From Diphasiastrum complanatum (lineage: Eukaryota; Streptophyta; Lycopodiopsida; Lycopodiales; Lycopodiaceae): a stretch of 64,000 bases of DNA. The DNA lies in NCBI GenBank assembly GCA_029204225.1, contig CM055096.1, forward strand, positions 68,953,741 through 69,017,740, given 5' to 3'. The notes under the pieces were generated by a model. The model searched no databases, had not been told where the DNA came from, and saw only the letters and a program-made list of their open reading frames with translations. The position numbers and the translations under genes are program-made. Positions 45,206 through 56,155 of the stretch are shown here, piece after piece (position 1 is the stretch's first letter; every line of letters begins with the position of its first letter).

Positions 45206-45887
45206 TGTAAAAATTACAGCAAATAAGGATCCTAAAACACTTGAAATGATGAGGGAAACAATAGATTATGATTTCATAAGATTAGCACAAGTTGAACCAT
45301 CAAAATCCATCAAAAATCTATGCTTGAACCTCACTAAATGGCCCAAATCCTTGAAGAAGGCTTCACACGTGTGAAAGTACGGCCTCCCACAGTCTGAGTA
45401 CTGTACACCAGACCTACATTCAATCCTATAATTATTAGTAATCACAAGTACTCAAACAATTATGAACATAGAGAGCAATTGCACCATTATGAGAGAAAAA
45501 ACATGAAATTGCTTGATTGATTTTGGTGAGATATCATCACCTATATATACATGATCCATCACGGTTTTGGGCAGGTATGAGTAGCCCTAAACCTATCCCT
45601 AATGCTAATTTTGGTGGATCTTTCATCCCTACCAAGTTAGGGTTGGAATCTTGGAGATCCCTCAACAATGCAAAAATTACCAAAAATAGCTCCTATTTTT
45701 TCTCCCTTGTATCTAAGCATAATTTGGACTCATTCCAAAGGTTATAACACTTAGGTATACTTGAGAACATCCTTATGAATGGAATCCTATGCTATTTGGC
45801 ACGTGTGACAAGCCACATCATGACCATCTAACTATTTACAAGTCATATGACCAAAACTAGTCAAGCTAGAATTGTGAATTTTTAACA
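45206..45887 (-). repeat. 3' LTR of copia G
   Basis: TGTAAAAATTACAG...AATTTTTAACA. Palindrome TTCACACGTGTGAA at 45362-45375; minus-strand TATA-like TATATATAG at 45541-45549. The polypurine tract (minus-strand GTGAGGAGGAG) follows at 45888. Confidence 0.96.
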
Positions 45888-45901
45888 CTCCTCCTCACTA
45901 T

Positions 45902-48900
45902 CTAGCTTGGTTCAATCATTGCTTTACTAATCACTCCAAGTGATGATCTGAACTTCATAAAAGGTGTCTTTTGAAGTGGTTTAGTAAGTAGATCAGCTAC
46001 ACATTCATTGCTTGGAACATGCTCCAAAGCAATCTCCTTGGCTTGCACCATTTCTCTCACAAAGTGATGGCATATCTCAATGTGCTTAGATCTTGCATGG
46101 AAGATTGGGTTAGATGCAAGGTGTTGGGCTGATATATTGTCATTGTAGATGATTGGTGCCTCCTCTGAATCCATGATCTTTAGTTCCACCAATAATCTCT
46201 TGATCCAAAGTACCTCCTTTGTAGTGGTTGTCAAAGCTTTGTACTCGGCCTCGGTTGAAGATAGAGATATAGTTTCTTGCTTTTTTGAAAGCCATGAAAC
46301 CACACCTTCTCCTATGAAAGTTGAATAGGCACTTGTTGATTTCCTATCCCTCTTGTCCCCTGCAAAATCTGAATCACTAAATGCATGAAGGTTAATCACA
46401 TCTCCTCTATATAGAATCCCAAAATCCAATGTACCCGAGATGTATCTTAGAATCCTCTTAGCCTTTTTCCAATGGATATTCAATGGCTTTTGCATGGATT
46501 GGCTCAACCTACATACACTAAAGCTAAGATCTGGTCTAGTTATAGTGATCCACATTAAGGAACCTATAAGTTGCCTAAACAAAGTGATGTCCATGAAGGA
46601 TCTTTCATCATCTTCATTTGGCACTTTTACATCTTGCTCCATTGGTGTGTCAACACTTTTGCATACTTCCATCTTAAACTTCTTCAAAAGACTTTGAGCA
46701 TAGTTTACTTGACTTATAAAGATAAAATCAGACCCTCTAAGTACTTCTATGCCTAAGATGAAGTGAAGACACCCTAGATCTACCATCTTGAACTCTAAGG
46801 ATAGATCTATCTTGATTTTTTCAATACCATCAACACTATTTCCACTAATGATGATGTCATCTACATAAATGAGTAAAAGTACAATACCAACATCATCAAA
46901 CTTAATGTAAAGAGTGGGATCATATTCACTTTGAACAAAAGAAAGTGAAATAAGATAGCAATGTAGTCTTGAATTCCAAGATCTCGAGGCTTGCTTCAAG
47001 CCATAGATGCTTCTTTGGAGATGGCATACTTTGTTCTCCATTCCATGCTTGATGAACCCTTGTGGCTGCTCCATATAGATATCCTCTTCCAAAAAACCAT
47101 TCAAGAAAGCATTAGAGACATCCATTTGACATAGAATCCATCCAAAATGTGATGCAAGTGCAATGATTAGTCTTATTGTGACCATCTTGGCCACGGGTGC
47201 AAAAGTTTCCTCATAGTCTATCCCTCTCTCTTGAGCATAACCTTTTGCAACTAATCTTGCTTTATGTTTGTTAACACTCCCATTTTCATTCAACTTAAGC
47301 TTGAAGACCCACTTGCATCCTATTACATTCCTTTGAGGTCTCTCAACAAGCAACCAAGTTTCATTCTCAATCAAGGCATCATACTCATCCAACATAGCTT
47401 TATACCATTCTTTGGAGTTCAATGCATCTTCAACATTAGACGGTTCTTCAAAACTAGATAAAGCATAAGAAGTGGATGAGATACCCTCAACTTGCTGTCC
47501 TTTGCCTTGATATGTGAGCCTTGATGGCTCCACTTTTGCCCTTGAAGATCTCCTTGGTGTGATAGGTGGGTTTGGTGCTTGCTCCTCCATGAGCTCCTCC
47601 TCAAAACCAAGATCTTGCTCCTCGGCCATCTTCTTCTTGATTGTTGGAGCACTTGAGCCTTCTTCAAGCATATGCATATGATGTTCATCAAAGATGACAT
47701 CCCTTGAAACAACAAATTTGTTCAAGGATGGGAGATAGACTTTGTAGCCCTTGCTTGAGCTTGCATATCCAAGCATGATCCCTCTTCTGGAAGATGGATC
47801 CTCCTTGGTTCTTGTTTCCAATGGCACATGCACATAACATATACACCCAAAAACTTTCAAGTGATTAAGATTGGGTTTCTTTCCATACAACATCTCATAA
47901 GGAGTTTTGCCTTCAATTGCCTTGCAAGACACCCTATTCATCAAGTAGTTTGCACATACAAGAGACTCACCCCAAAAGGATTTGGGCAAATAAGCATCTA
48001 ATCTTAAAGCCTTAGAACATTCACATAATGTTCTATTCCTTCTTTCAGCAACTCCATTTTGTTGAGGAGTGTAAGGACAAGAAGTCTCTTTCTTGATCCC
48101 TTCCTCCTTACAAAAGGCCTTGAACTCATTGGACATGAATTCTCCACCATTGTCATTTCTAAGAATCTTGATGCTATGATTATGATGCTTTTCCACAAAC
48201 AACTTGAACTTTACAAAAGTATCAAATACTTGAGACTTGAAGGAAAGTAAGAACACCCAACAATATCTTGAGTAGTCATCAATGAAGGTTAAAAACATGG
48301 ATGAACCTCCATTAGATTTGGTGCTAGCAATGTGCACATTCGAGTGTATGAGTTCAAGAGGATGAGATGACTTTGTGATGGAGTTAGGAAACACCTTCTT
48401 ATGTGCCTTGGATAAGGCACAAGCTTCACAAACCTTGTCTTCCTTCCCAATAGACCTTGGTAGGCCTAAAGCATACTCCTCCTTGATCATAGCCTCCATG
48501 GAATCCGAGTTGACATGTCCAAGTCTTTTGTGCCATAAAGTAAAGGTAGATATCTTGCTCTTCTCGGCCAACATGACAACATTAGTATCCACAAATGCAT
48601 CCAGCTTATAAAGTTTGCCAAGTCTAGTGCCCTTAGCCACTATCTTACCCTTCTTCTTGATGAAACATTCATTTGAAGCAAAGTCAACATTGAAACCATT
48701 GTCTACCATTTGGCCAACACTTAGTAGATTCTTTGTTATTGTAGGAATGTACAAAACACCTTCTATGTTGATCTTTTTGGAAGATCCTAAGCAAAGGGGA
48801 ATGCTACCAACTCCTTCAATCTTACAAGCTTCATCATTTGCTGTATAGATAGACTTTATAGGTCCATCATAAGATAAGAGAGAAGAGAAAAACTTCCTTT

Positions 48901-49870
48901 TACTAGTCATGTGTGAACTAGCACCCGAGTCAATCCACCAAGGATCTTCTCCTTTGAAGCTTGTTGAAGAAAATATGGACATCATGAGAGAGTCCTCATG
49001 TGAACTCTCCTCCTCCTCCTCCTTGCTCATGTTGGCTTGGCTTTGATCTTGCTTCCTCTTGAAGCATTCCGAGGCATAATGCCCCATCTTGCTACAATAG
49101 TAGCACTTCACCTTTGATTTGTCCTTCTTGACTTTGGTGGTTGATGGAGATGCCTTTGGGTGTCCTTCTTGATCCTCAAGCTTTGTAGACTTCTTGAATG
49201 TTGATCCTTTGCCTTTGGACTTGCCTTTGCCTTTGGTGAAGAGAGCTTGGTCATCTCCACCTTGGATGGAAAGCCTATCCATCCTCTCTTGCATTTGGCT
49301 CCTTCTTGATTCCTCGGCCATGAGTGTGCCTTGGAGTTCTTCAAGTATGGGTAGCTTACCCATAATTGCATATCCCTGAACCAAATTGTCAAATTCAAAG
49401 CTTAGTCCATTCAATATGAGTTGAACAAGCTCTTCATCCTTGATAGGGTCACCTATAAAGGCTAGCTCTTTGTTCAATTCCTTTACTCTTAGGACAAAAG
49501 TATGTGCACTCTCTCCTTTCTTTTGATAGCTTCTATAGATTTGATTCTTCAAAGCTAACATTCTAGTTTGGTTCTTGGATTCATAGACCTTTTGCAAAGT
49601 CTCCCAAGCATCTTGAGCTGAAGTGCAATCTCCTACCTCTCTTAAGAGTTCATTTGCAACATTCATTTTTATGCAATGTAGTGCAACATTGCACCTCTTG
49701 ATGTATTTGGCTTTTTCTTGAGGATGAATAGGTTCACCCTCCTTACCATTTACAATTTCCATCAGATCTTGCATGATCATGATAGATTCCATTCTAACTT
49801 TCCATATGGAATAGTTAGTTTTGTTGAGCCTTTCATTAGTATCCAAAAGATATGCATTTATAGATGCCAT
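45902..49870 (-). CDS. Copia Gag-Pol polyprotein (element G)
   Basis: Single 1322-aa frame without stops. Gag (TNYSIWKVRMESI at 18-30), CCHC knuckle C256-C269, protease D314 (WWIDSGASS), integrase, RT with QMDVSNAFLNGFLEEDIYM and YVDD (1002-1005), and RNase H (SDSDFAGDKRDR, SSTEAEYKAL). It ends at KAMIEPS, 15 bp before the 3' LTR. Integrase position 511 is Asn (IHSNVHIAS, codon 48338-48340) where A has Asp (VHSDIHSSS). The other two catalytic residues, D573 and E609, are present with normal D-35-E spacing. The loss of the first catalytic Asp predicts an inactive integrase, though the element clearly integrated recently. Confidence 0.96.
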   Translation of the reverse strand: MASINAYLLDTNERLNKTNYSIWKVRMESIMIMQDLMEIVNGKEGEPIHPQEKAKYIKRCNVALHCIKMNVANELLREVGDCTSAQDAWETLQKVYESKNQTRMLALKNQIYRSYQKKGESAHTFVLRVKELNKELAFIGDPIKDEELVQLILNGLSFEFDNLVQGYAIMGKLPILEELQGTLMAEESRRSQMQERMDRLSIQGGDDQALFTKGKGKSKGKGSTFKKSTKLEDQEGHPKASPSTTKVKKDKSKVKCYYCSKMGHYASECFKRKQDQSQANMSKEEEEESSHEDSLMMSIFSSTSFKGEDPWWIDSGASSHMTSKRKFFSSLLSYDGPIKSIYTANDEACKIEGVGSIPLCLGSSKKINIEGVLYIPTITKNLLSVGQMVDNGFNVDFASNECFIKKKGKIVAKGTRLGKLYKLDAFVDTNVVMLAEKSKISTFTLWHKRLGHVNSDSMEAMIKEEYALGLPRSIGKEDKVCEACALSKAHKKVFPNSITKSSHPLELIHSNVHIASTKSNGGSSMFLTFIDDYSRYCWVFLLSFKSQVFDTFVKFKLFVEKHHNHSIKILRNDNGGEFMSNEFKAFCKEEGIKKETSCPYTPQQNGVAERRNRTLCECSKALRLDAYLPKSFWGESLVCANYLMNRVSCKAIEGKTPYEMLYGKKPNLNHLKVFGCICYVHVPLETRTKEDPSSRRGIMLGYASSSKGYKVYLPSLNKFVVSRDVIFDEHHMHMLEEGSSAPTIKKKMAEEQDLGFEEELMEEQAPNPPITPRRSSRAKVEPSRLTYQGKGQQVEGISSTSYALSSFEEPSNVEDALNSKEWYKAMLDEYDALIENETWLLVERPQRNVIGCKWVFKLKLNENGSVNKHKARLVAKGYAQERGIDYEETFAPVAKMVTIRLIIALASHFGWILCQMDVSNAFLNGFLEEDIYMEQPQGFIKHGMENKVCHLQRSIYGLKQASRSWNSRLHCYLISLSFVQSEYDPTLYIKFDDVGIVLLLIYVDDIIISGNSVDGIEKIKIDLSLEFKMVDLGCLHFILGIEVLRGSDFIFISQVNYAQSLLKKFKMEVCKSVDTPMEQDVKVPNEDDERSFMDITLFRQLIGSLMWITITRPDLSFSVCRLSQSMQKPLNIHWKKAKRILRYISGTLDFGILYRGDVINLHAFSDSDFAGDKRDRKSTSAYSTFIGEGVVSWLSKKQETISLSSTEAEYKALTTTTKEVLWIKRLLVELKIMDSEEAPIIYNDNISAQHLASNPIFHARSKHIEICHHFVREMVQAKEIALEHVPSNECVADLLTKPLQKTPFMKFRSSLGVISKAMIEPS

Positions 49871-50669
49871 CTAGTCTCCTAATCAAGGACTTGACACAAA
49901 TGAAGGTTACTTCTATTGATTTGATTGAAGGTCTACCTTATCCCACTTCTTAGGGACCTGAAAAGATCAGTAATAGACTTCCTATAAAGATCTAAGAATG
50001 ATCTCTAACAAAATCAAATCATAGAATACTAGAAACAATGCACTTGCTTGATTGAAGTAGACAATACTAGTAGAATTGCCCCTCTTTCTATAAAGAACAT
50101 TAAAGCTTCCAAATGATCTGATCAAGAGTGAATTTCAGCAACCTAATATACTTCCAAAATCACTTGTAAAAGATCTAAATGGAACTTAATGAGGATGCAA
50201 CACAATCTACTATCCAATCACAAGCAAAAAATGATCAAAATTGATGAAAAATTGATCTAGTTTGGTGCATAAGTCAAGCAATGGTTGGACTGAACCTAAA
50301 TCACTTTAGGAGGTGTCTACTACACCTTAGAACAGCCTTGAAGAGTCCCCAAAACTCTGATCTTCCCTCTCCTTGAATGCTAGAAAGCCTCCTCTATGAA
50401 ATCACCTTCAAAACTTGCTTAGAAATCAATGCTTGGAGCAAGCAAAACTTGCTATCTTGGTAATGTGAATTGAATTCAACTTTGCCTCTGGTTTTAGACA
50501 CCTAAACACCTGCAAATGAATTCACACAACACCAATCTCCAATGTATTTGACTCACTTTGAGTTCTAGAATCAATATTAGATGCTAAGATCCAATCTACA
50601 CAAGATTTAGATCAAAAATTGTGATCAAATTGAATGAAAACCAAGGATTTAGCTCCTTTCAGCCTTTAG
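49871..50669 (-). other. Untranslated leader of copia G
   Basis: About 800 bp between Gag start and primer site; no open frame or strong repeat recognised. Confidence 0.75.
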
Positions 50670-50681
50670 GCTCTGATACCA
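50670..50681 (-). promoter_or_regulatory. tRNA-iMet primer-binding site of copia G
   Basis: Minus-strand TGGTATCAGAGC directly abutting the 5' LTR at 50682. Confidence 0.95.
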
Positions 50682-51363
50682 TGTAAAAATTACAGCAAAT
50701 AAGGATCCTAAAACACTTGAAATGATGAGGGAAACAATAGATTATGATTTCATAAGATTAGCACAAGTTGAACCATCAAAATCCATCAAAAATCTATGCT
50801 TGAACCTCACTAAATGGCCCAAATCCTTGAAGAAGGCTTCACACGTGTGAAAGTACGGCCTCCCACAGTCTGAGTACTGTACACCAGACCTACATTCAAT
50901 CCTATAATCATTAGTAATCACAAGTACTCAAACAATTATGAACATAGAGAGCAATTGCACCATTATGAGAGAAAAAACATGAAATTGCTTGATTGATTTT
51001 GGTGAGATATCATCACCTATATATACATGATCCATCACGGTTTTGGGCAGGTATGAGTAGCCCTAAACCTATCCCTAATGCTAATTTTGGTGGATCTTTC
51101 ATCCCTACCAAGTTAGGGTTGGAATCTTGGAGATCCCTCAACAATGCAAAAATTACCAAAAATAGCTCCTATTTTTTCTCCCTTGTATCTAAGCATAATT
51201 TGGACTCATTCCAAAGGTTCTAACACTTAGGTCTACTTGAGAACATCCTTATGAATGGAATCCTATGCTATTTGGCACGTGTGACAAGCCACATCATGAC
51301 CATCTAACTATTTACAAGTCATATGACCAAAACTAGTCAAGCTAGAATTGTGAATTTTTAACA
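50682..51363 (-). repeat. 5' LTR of copia G
   Basis: 682 bp, nearly identical to 45206-45887. Palindrome TTCACACGTGTGAA at 50838-50851; minus-strand TATATATAG at 51017-51025. Confidence 0.97.
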
Positions 51364-53657
51364 TCCATGATGGATCTAATCTTGATATCAAAGACTATCT
51401 TGATCTTTTTTAGGCTAGTTACTCTCTCAAGGATGTAAGTGTCCACTTTGGATGCTTCACTTAATCTCAAGAGGAGTTTACAAATTGCCTCAAAACATGT
51501 GAAAACATGATTTTCAAAAAAGTGAGTACCAAGCTCAATCTTGTTCTTACTAGAACCAAGAGCATACTTTTGACAATACAATATCTTGCTTTCAAAAAGT
51601 ATTGGAAACACATCTAAGTCAATAATGACAAGAAACATGTCCATACCATAAGCATCATACAAAACTAGTATAGCTTTTCTTGAACTTTGAGATCCAAAAA
51701 ATTCAATGAAGCAAGATAGCATTTCAAGCAAACGAAGAGAAGCATATATGAATGTGTTGTAGTAGATACAACATGAAAGATGCCCCTCTTTGCCATGTAA
51801 GGTGAGCCATAAAGACTCGGCCATGCATCTCGAAGATCTTCTTGAAATCATATGAAGAAGAAACTCCTCCTCACACATTGGCCCCATCATAACTTGAATA
51901 CCTTCAAAAAGGATAACTTGTGATGCTTCTTGAGAAGCCTTCATCTCGGCCACTTCCAAGATTGAATCTTCATGCAATATGACATCTCTATTCACGATCA
52001 CATTTGAAATAGAGAGTGTAAAGACACTAAAGGCCTCCTTGATGGATGAGCATCCAATCATGATCCATGAGCTTGGATCATCCTTCCTTCTTGTTTCCAA
52101 GGGAATATGTGCAAAGCAAGCACTACCAAGTTCACTAAGGTGATCAACCTTAGGCTTCATCTTGAATAAAACTTCATATGGTGCTATTCCTTCAAGAGCT
52201 CCAATACTCCTCAAAGCTTTGATCTTCAATGAGAATTTCTTCTCAACATATGCTTTGAATAATAAGGAATAATCATACACCATAATACTTGAAGAGAGAA
52301 GATATGTGCATCTTGTGTAATCCTCCTCCTTTGAAATATTGGAAATATAAGAAACATCAAGAGAGTTTGCACTCTCACTTGTATCCAATTTGTAGATGCC
52401 TTCAAATCTTGATCCATATGCAAGGATCTCACCATCCTTCTTAATCACACAATTGCCAATATTGAAATTGACATCAAAGCCACAATCAAGAAGTTGGCCA
52501 ACACTTAAGATGTTCTTTGTAAGCTTTGGGAAAAAAAGAACATTGTTGAGAAAGAGATCTTTAGAAGATGCAAGCTTCAAGGGAATAATCCCTACTCCTT
52601 CAATATTGCACTCATGCTTACTTGCAAAGTATATGGTCTTCTTGACTCCATCATAAGGCATAATAGATGAAAAAAAGTGCTTGGAGCCACACATATGTGA
52701 AGATGCTCCACTATCAATATACCATGAGTCATCCTTGTTGAAGGTGGAAGAGGAGAAGCTTGATGCCATAAGAGAGCCTTCTCCATCACTTGCAATATAG
52801 TCTTCTTTCTCATTGGTGATGTTGGCTTGATTGAGTTGATTCTTCTTCTTGAAGCAATTGGTGGCATAATGGCCTTTCTTGCCACAATAAAAGCACTTGA
52901 TCATCTTCTTCTTGAGATTTGAATTAGAAGCATGAGAGGTATCCTCCTCCTCTCCATCTTGCTCTTTAGCTTTGTCATTAGAGAAGTGATGGTGTTTCTT
53001 CTTACTCCTCTCTTTGAGCTTGGCAAATAGAACTTTGCCATCATCATGATTGAGTGATAGCTTGTCCATCCTCAAGAGTTTGTACTCTTGTCTTGATTCT
53101 TCATAAATAAGCACACTTTGAAGGGCCTCCAAACTTGGTAGCTCCTCCTTAATAGCATAGGATTGGACAAGGTTGTCATATTCATCTCTCAAGCCATTGA
53201 GAATGACTTGGACTAGCTCACTTTGATTGATTGAGTCACCAATACATGCAAGCTCCCTATGAATATCCTTGACTCTCAAAACATAATTAGATGCACTCTC
53301 ATCACTCTTTTGACTACTTTGGAATATTTGATTTCTAAGAGTGAGGAGCCTAGAGGTGTTCTTAGCCTCATAGGTGGACTTGAGACAATCCCAAGCTTCC
53401 TTGGATGTAGAACAATCACCAATCTCCCTCAATATCTCATTAGAGACATTCATCTTAATGTAGTGGAGAGCCATCCTAGCTCTCTTCTTGTATTTTTGTA
53501 CTTCTTGAAGGACTTGAGGCTCCTCCTCAATCCCAAGTACAATGTCCATCACATCTTGGAGTATCAAGATGGACTCCATCCTCAACTTCCATATTGAATA
53601 ATTGGAAGTAGACAATCTCTCACTTGGTTGCAACAAGTAGGAACTCATCGAAGTCAT
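51342..53657 (-). CDS. Copia H Gag-protease polyprotein with degenerate pol tail
   Basis: 771-codon frame starting MTSMSSYLLQPSERLSTSNY. Gag, CCHC knuckle C255-C268 (CFYCGKKGHYATNC) and protease D315 (WYIDSGASS) look intact. The integrase catalytic core and its SDNGGEY region are missing. The frame passes from a pre-integrase segment to the integrase C-terminal part (PYEVLFKMKPKVDHLSELG), then a tail with faint RNase H similarity (ILYCQKYALGSSKNKIELG against ILYCDN.SA......KHIE). No YVDD occurs. The last six codons (VKNSQF) come from the LTR of the inserted element G; before insertion the frame continued at 45205 to about 857 codons. The frame stays open despite the missing enzymes, which suggests selection or youth. 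Confidence 0.85.
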   Translation of the reverse strand: MTSMSSYLLQPSERLSTSNYSIWKLRMESILILQDVMDIVLGIEEEPQVLQEVQKYKKRARMALHYIKMNVSNEILREIGDCSTSKEAWDCLKSTYEAKNTSRLLTLRNQIFQSSQKSDESASNYVLRVKDIHRELACIGDSINQSELVQVILNGLRDEYDNLVQSYAIKEELPSLEALQSVLIYEESRQEYKLLRMDKLSLNHDDGKVLFAKLKERSKKKHHHFSNDKAKEQDGEEEDTSHASNSNLKKKMIKCFYCGKKGHYATNCFKKKNQLNQANITNEKEDYIASDGEGSLMASSFSSSTFNKDDSWYIDSGASSHMCGSKHFFSSIMPYDGVKKTIYFASKHECNIEGVGIIPLKLASSKDLFLNNVLFFPKLTKNILSVGQLLDCGFDVNFNIGNCVIKKDGEILAYGSRFEGIYKLDTSESANSLDVSYISNISKEEDYTRCTYLLSSSIMVYDYSLLFKAYVEKKFSLKIKALRSIGALEGIAPYEVLFKMKPKVDHLSELGSACFAHIPLETRRKDDPSSWIMIGCSSIKEAFSVFTLSISNVIVNRDVILHEDSILEVAEMKASQEASQVILFEGIQVMMGPMCEEEFLLHMISRRSSRCMAESLWLTLHGKEGHLSCCIYYNTFIYASLRLLEMLSCFIEFFGSQSSRKAILVLYDAYGMDMFLVIIDLDVFPILFESKILYCQKYALGSSKNKIELGTHFFENHVFTCFEAICKLLLRLSEASKVDTYILERVTSLKKIKIVFDIKIRSIMDVKNSQF

Positions 53658-54402
53658 GTAAAGTGGAGATAAATAAAAGTGATGAACAAAAAATGTTGCT
53701 TCTCTCTCACTATAGGATCCAATAATGGTGTGCTACCATCTCCTATGCAAGATCTTGCAACAAACTGTGAGTTGATTCTCACTAGCTATCTCAATCTCTC
53801 CAAAACTAGATCTACTTCACATCAAATGATGGAGTATGGGAGAAGTTAGGATCAAACACTCTTAGCACGTGTGAAATACAGTAAGAAACCAAATTTGACT
53901 CAAATACAATGATATTGCATGAAACAAAATGGCTAAGATCTCAAAACAGTGCCTAGATCACATATAGATGAGATTGGTAAGCATTCAACTGTGATTTTGG
54001 ATCAAACAAGCAATCTTTTGACCAAACCAAATGTGTCCACCCAGGTCTAGGTGCCCTAACTAACCCTCTTTAAAAGCTTATAACTTTTGATTGGCTCAAC
54101 CAAATGGAATGAAACTGATTGCATCAGAAACTAGACAAAAATAGCTTCAAAACAAGCTATCTAGCAAGATTTTTGGATCAAACATGAAAGAGAACTCCCA
54201 AACTGAAATTGGATGTTCCTCACACGTGTCTGAGCACCTGATTCCGTACAGTACCAGGTCAGACCCAATCAATGTCCTTTTGATCTCTTTTGATCCAAAA
54301 TTGGACAAGATAGCTAGGAAAATGGGCCTTGACAATTTCTAGCTCAAGATTGATGAATAGTTTTCACTCAAATGGATCAAAATGCATGGTAACCTTAGGT
54401 AG
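53658..54402 (-). other. Untranslated leader of copia H
   Basis: 745 bp; includes GCACGTGTGAAATACAGTA near 53873 and CACACGTGTC near 54222. The first resembles LTR sequence of element C. Confidence 0.7.
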
Positions 54403-54414
54403 GCTCTGATACCA
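54403..54414 (-). promoter_or_regulatory. tRNA-iMet primer-binding site of copia H
   Basis: Minus-strand TGGTATCAGAGC abutting the 5' LTR at 54415. Confidence 0.95.
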
Positions 54415-55148
54415 TGTTGAATTTCACACGTGTGGACTATCCACTACATGTACTTGTGATCTCCTAAGGTGTGTAGATGCACCAAGATCAAGACTAGATT
54501 GAGATTCAAGATCAATCTTGAATCCTATGGCAAAAACACACTACTACATGCATTCAATCACTTCCAACTCTCACTCACACGTGTGGGAAGTGTTCCAAAA
54601 GTATTCTAAGTAAAAACAAGCTGCTCTCCTTGGATAGAGAGAGAAAAACCATCATGAGCTCTCGGGTAGAGAGAGAAAGCTAGAAATTCAATGACACTCA
54701 AAATCCACTCAATCTCAAAATCAATTAGATCCAAAAGGAGGAGTACAATGATACTAATAGATTCATGAGCTACCACTATGCTTAACTATGATTGGATCAC
54801 ACTTTGCCACCTCTTAATCCTATTGGACCATTGATCCATGCACCTCTAAATTCTATTGGACTATATTCAAGCACACCTCAATTTTCTATTGGACCTCACA
54901 AGGTTCCACCTCTAAATCCTATTGGACCTCTTAAGCTTCATCAAACAAAAGCATGACACTTGTCTACACTCTAATTGGCACAAGTTTGGCTCTATTTTGG
55001 CTCAATATTGGCATTACAAGTGGAAATGGATACATTTTGATTTACTTTACAATTCTCCACACTTGGGAACATCCTCCACACATGTGAGATTCACTTACAA
55101 ACTTCTATCATAAAAAATACCAAGCTAGATTTTTGCCAATTTCTCACA
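54415..55148 (-). repeat. 5' LTR of copia H (deleted form)
   Basis: 734 bp, otherwise closely matching 43975-44794; lacks about 86 bp near its right part. G-box CACACGTGTG at 54425-54434 and CACACGTGTG at about 54577. Confidence 0.95.
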
Positions 55149-55153
55149 TTTCT

Positions 55154-56155
55154 CATATTAACTTCTATATATATTCAAAATACAAGTGTAAATAAAAAAA
55201 AAAATTGACACTTTATTCAATTCACTAGAAGACATCACTGCTTTTCAAGGACAAATTTTTCATAACATTGTCAATCTAAGTGGACATATCTTAGGACATA
55301 TCTTAGGTCTAGTTATGTGTGAATGACACCTTATAAAAAATTTGCACAATATTATGAGACCCTTCAAATTTATTTTTCGTGCTAGAGGTTAGGTATAACA
55401 ACTTTACATCTTTGGACATGATCTATTGTACCTCTTTAAACATATAAAAACTATCTTAAATATTAACCTAGATTATCTATACTTGATTTTGAAAACTATC
55501 TTTACTTTAAGCCATTCCTTGAAAAAAATAATTCAAATGAAAGAAAAGAGATTCAATTTCTCACAATTTCACTATAGGTGGTGATAATGTTGATCAAAGA
55601 ACTGTTGCATTGATATATATATTTTTGAATACACAAGTTTGAGGCAAATTGTGCACATTCAAGTGCACTATCTAAACTTTGATATGTTTAATCTTGGTCA
55701 TATGACTCCACCACTGCCTATAGTGAGCACAAAACCAAGCACACTTATGAAAAATATATGCAACGATTATAACGTTTGATGAACAACAAATAAGGGTTCT
55801 AGTTAATATGCTTGAAAATGATTGGTGTACTTACCCATCAATGCACACCAAACTAGATGAATGAGCTGTAACACACAATTGAAGTGAGACGATTCCCTTA
55901 TTAGCAACAATGGTCAAACATGCTTAGTGCATATGGGTGTACAGAGGAAGCATAAAATTGTGTGATCTACATGTCAAAAACAAACATACACTCCCAACAT
56001 CACTACATCTAATGAAAAATAATATTGTTCTTGATAAAAGAAAATGTACAACTCACATGTGATGTAAAAGAATATATATAGTGAACTATCTTGAAATTTC
56101 AAGTGTTACTAGGCTTGTAAATTATCAAAAATTTTAAAAGTAGCACTAATTTTTG
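55154..56155. other. AT-rich spacer between H and its inverted partial copy
   Basis: No gene recognised. A short segment near 55465 (ATCTATACTTGATTTTGAA) also occurs at about 43649, just left of element H, hinting that both flanks belong to an older repeat. Confidence 0.5.

Larger units (their letters stand above)
45206..51363 (-). mobile_element. Young copia element G nested in H
   Basis: 6158 bp with two 682-bp LTRs that differ, by my count, at three positions. It has a perfect TSD TCCAT (45201-45205 and 51364-51368), a primer site and a polypurine tract. The inverted copy of H at 56690 (ATCATGGATATAG) shows the uninterrupted target. Confidence 0.97.
43975..55148 (-). mobile_element. Copia element H (non-autonomous type) carrying nested element G
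   Basis: Minus-strand element with LTRs 43975-44794 and 54415-55148, TSD TTTCT (43970-43974 and 55149-55153), polypurine tract (minus-strand GAGGAGGAG next to 44795) and tRNA-iMet primer site 54403-54414. Without G it is about 5.0 kb. It encodes Gag, protease and a shortened remnant of integrase and RNase H but no RT motifs, so it must depend on other copia elements. Confidence 0.94.
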
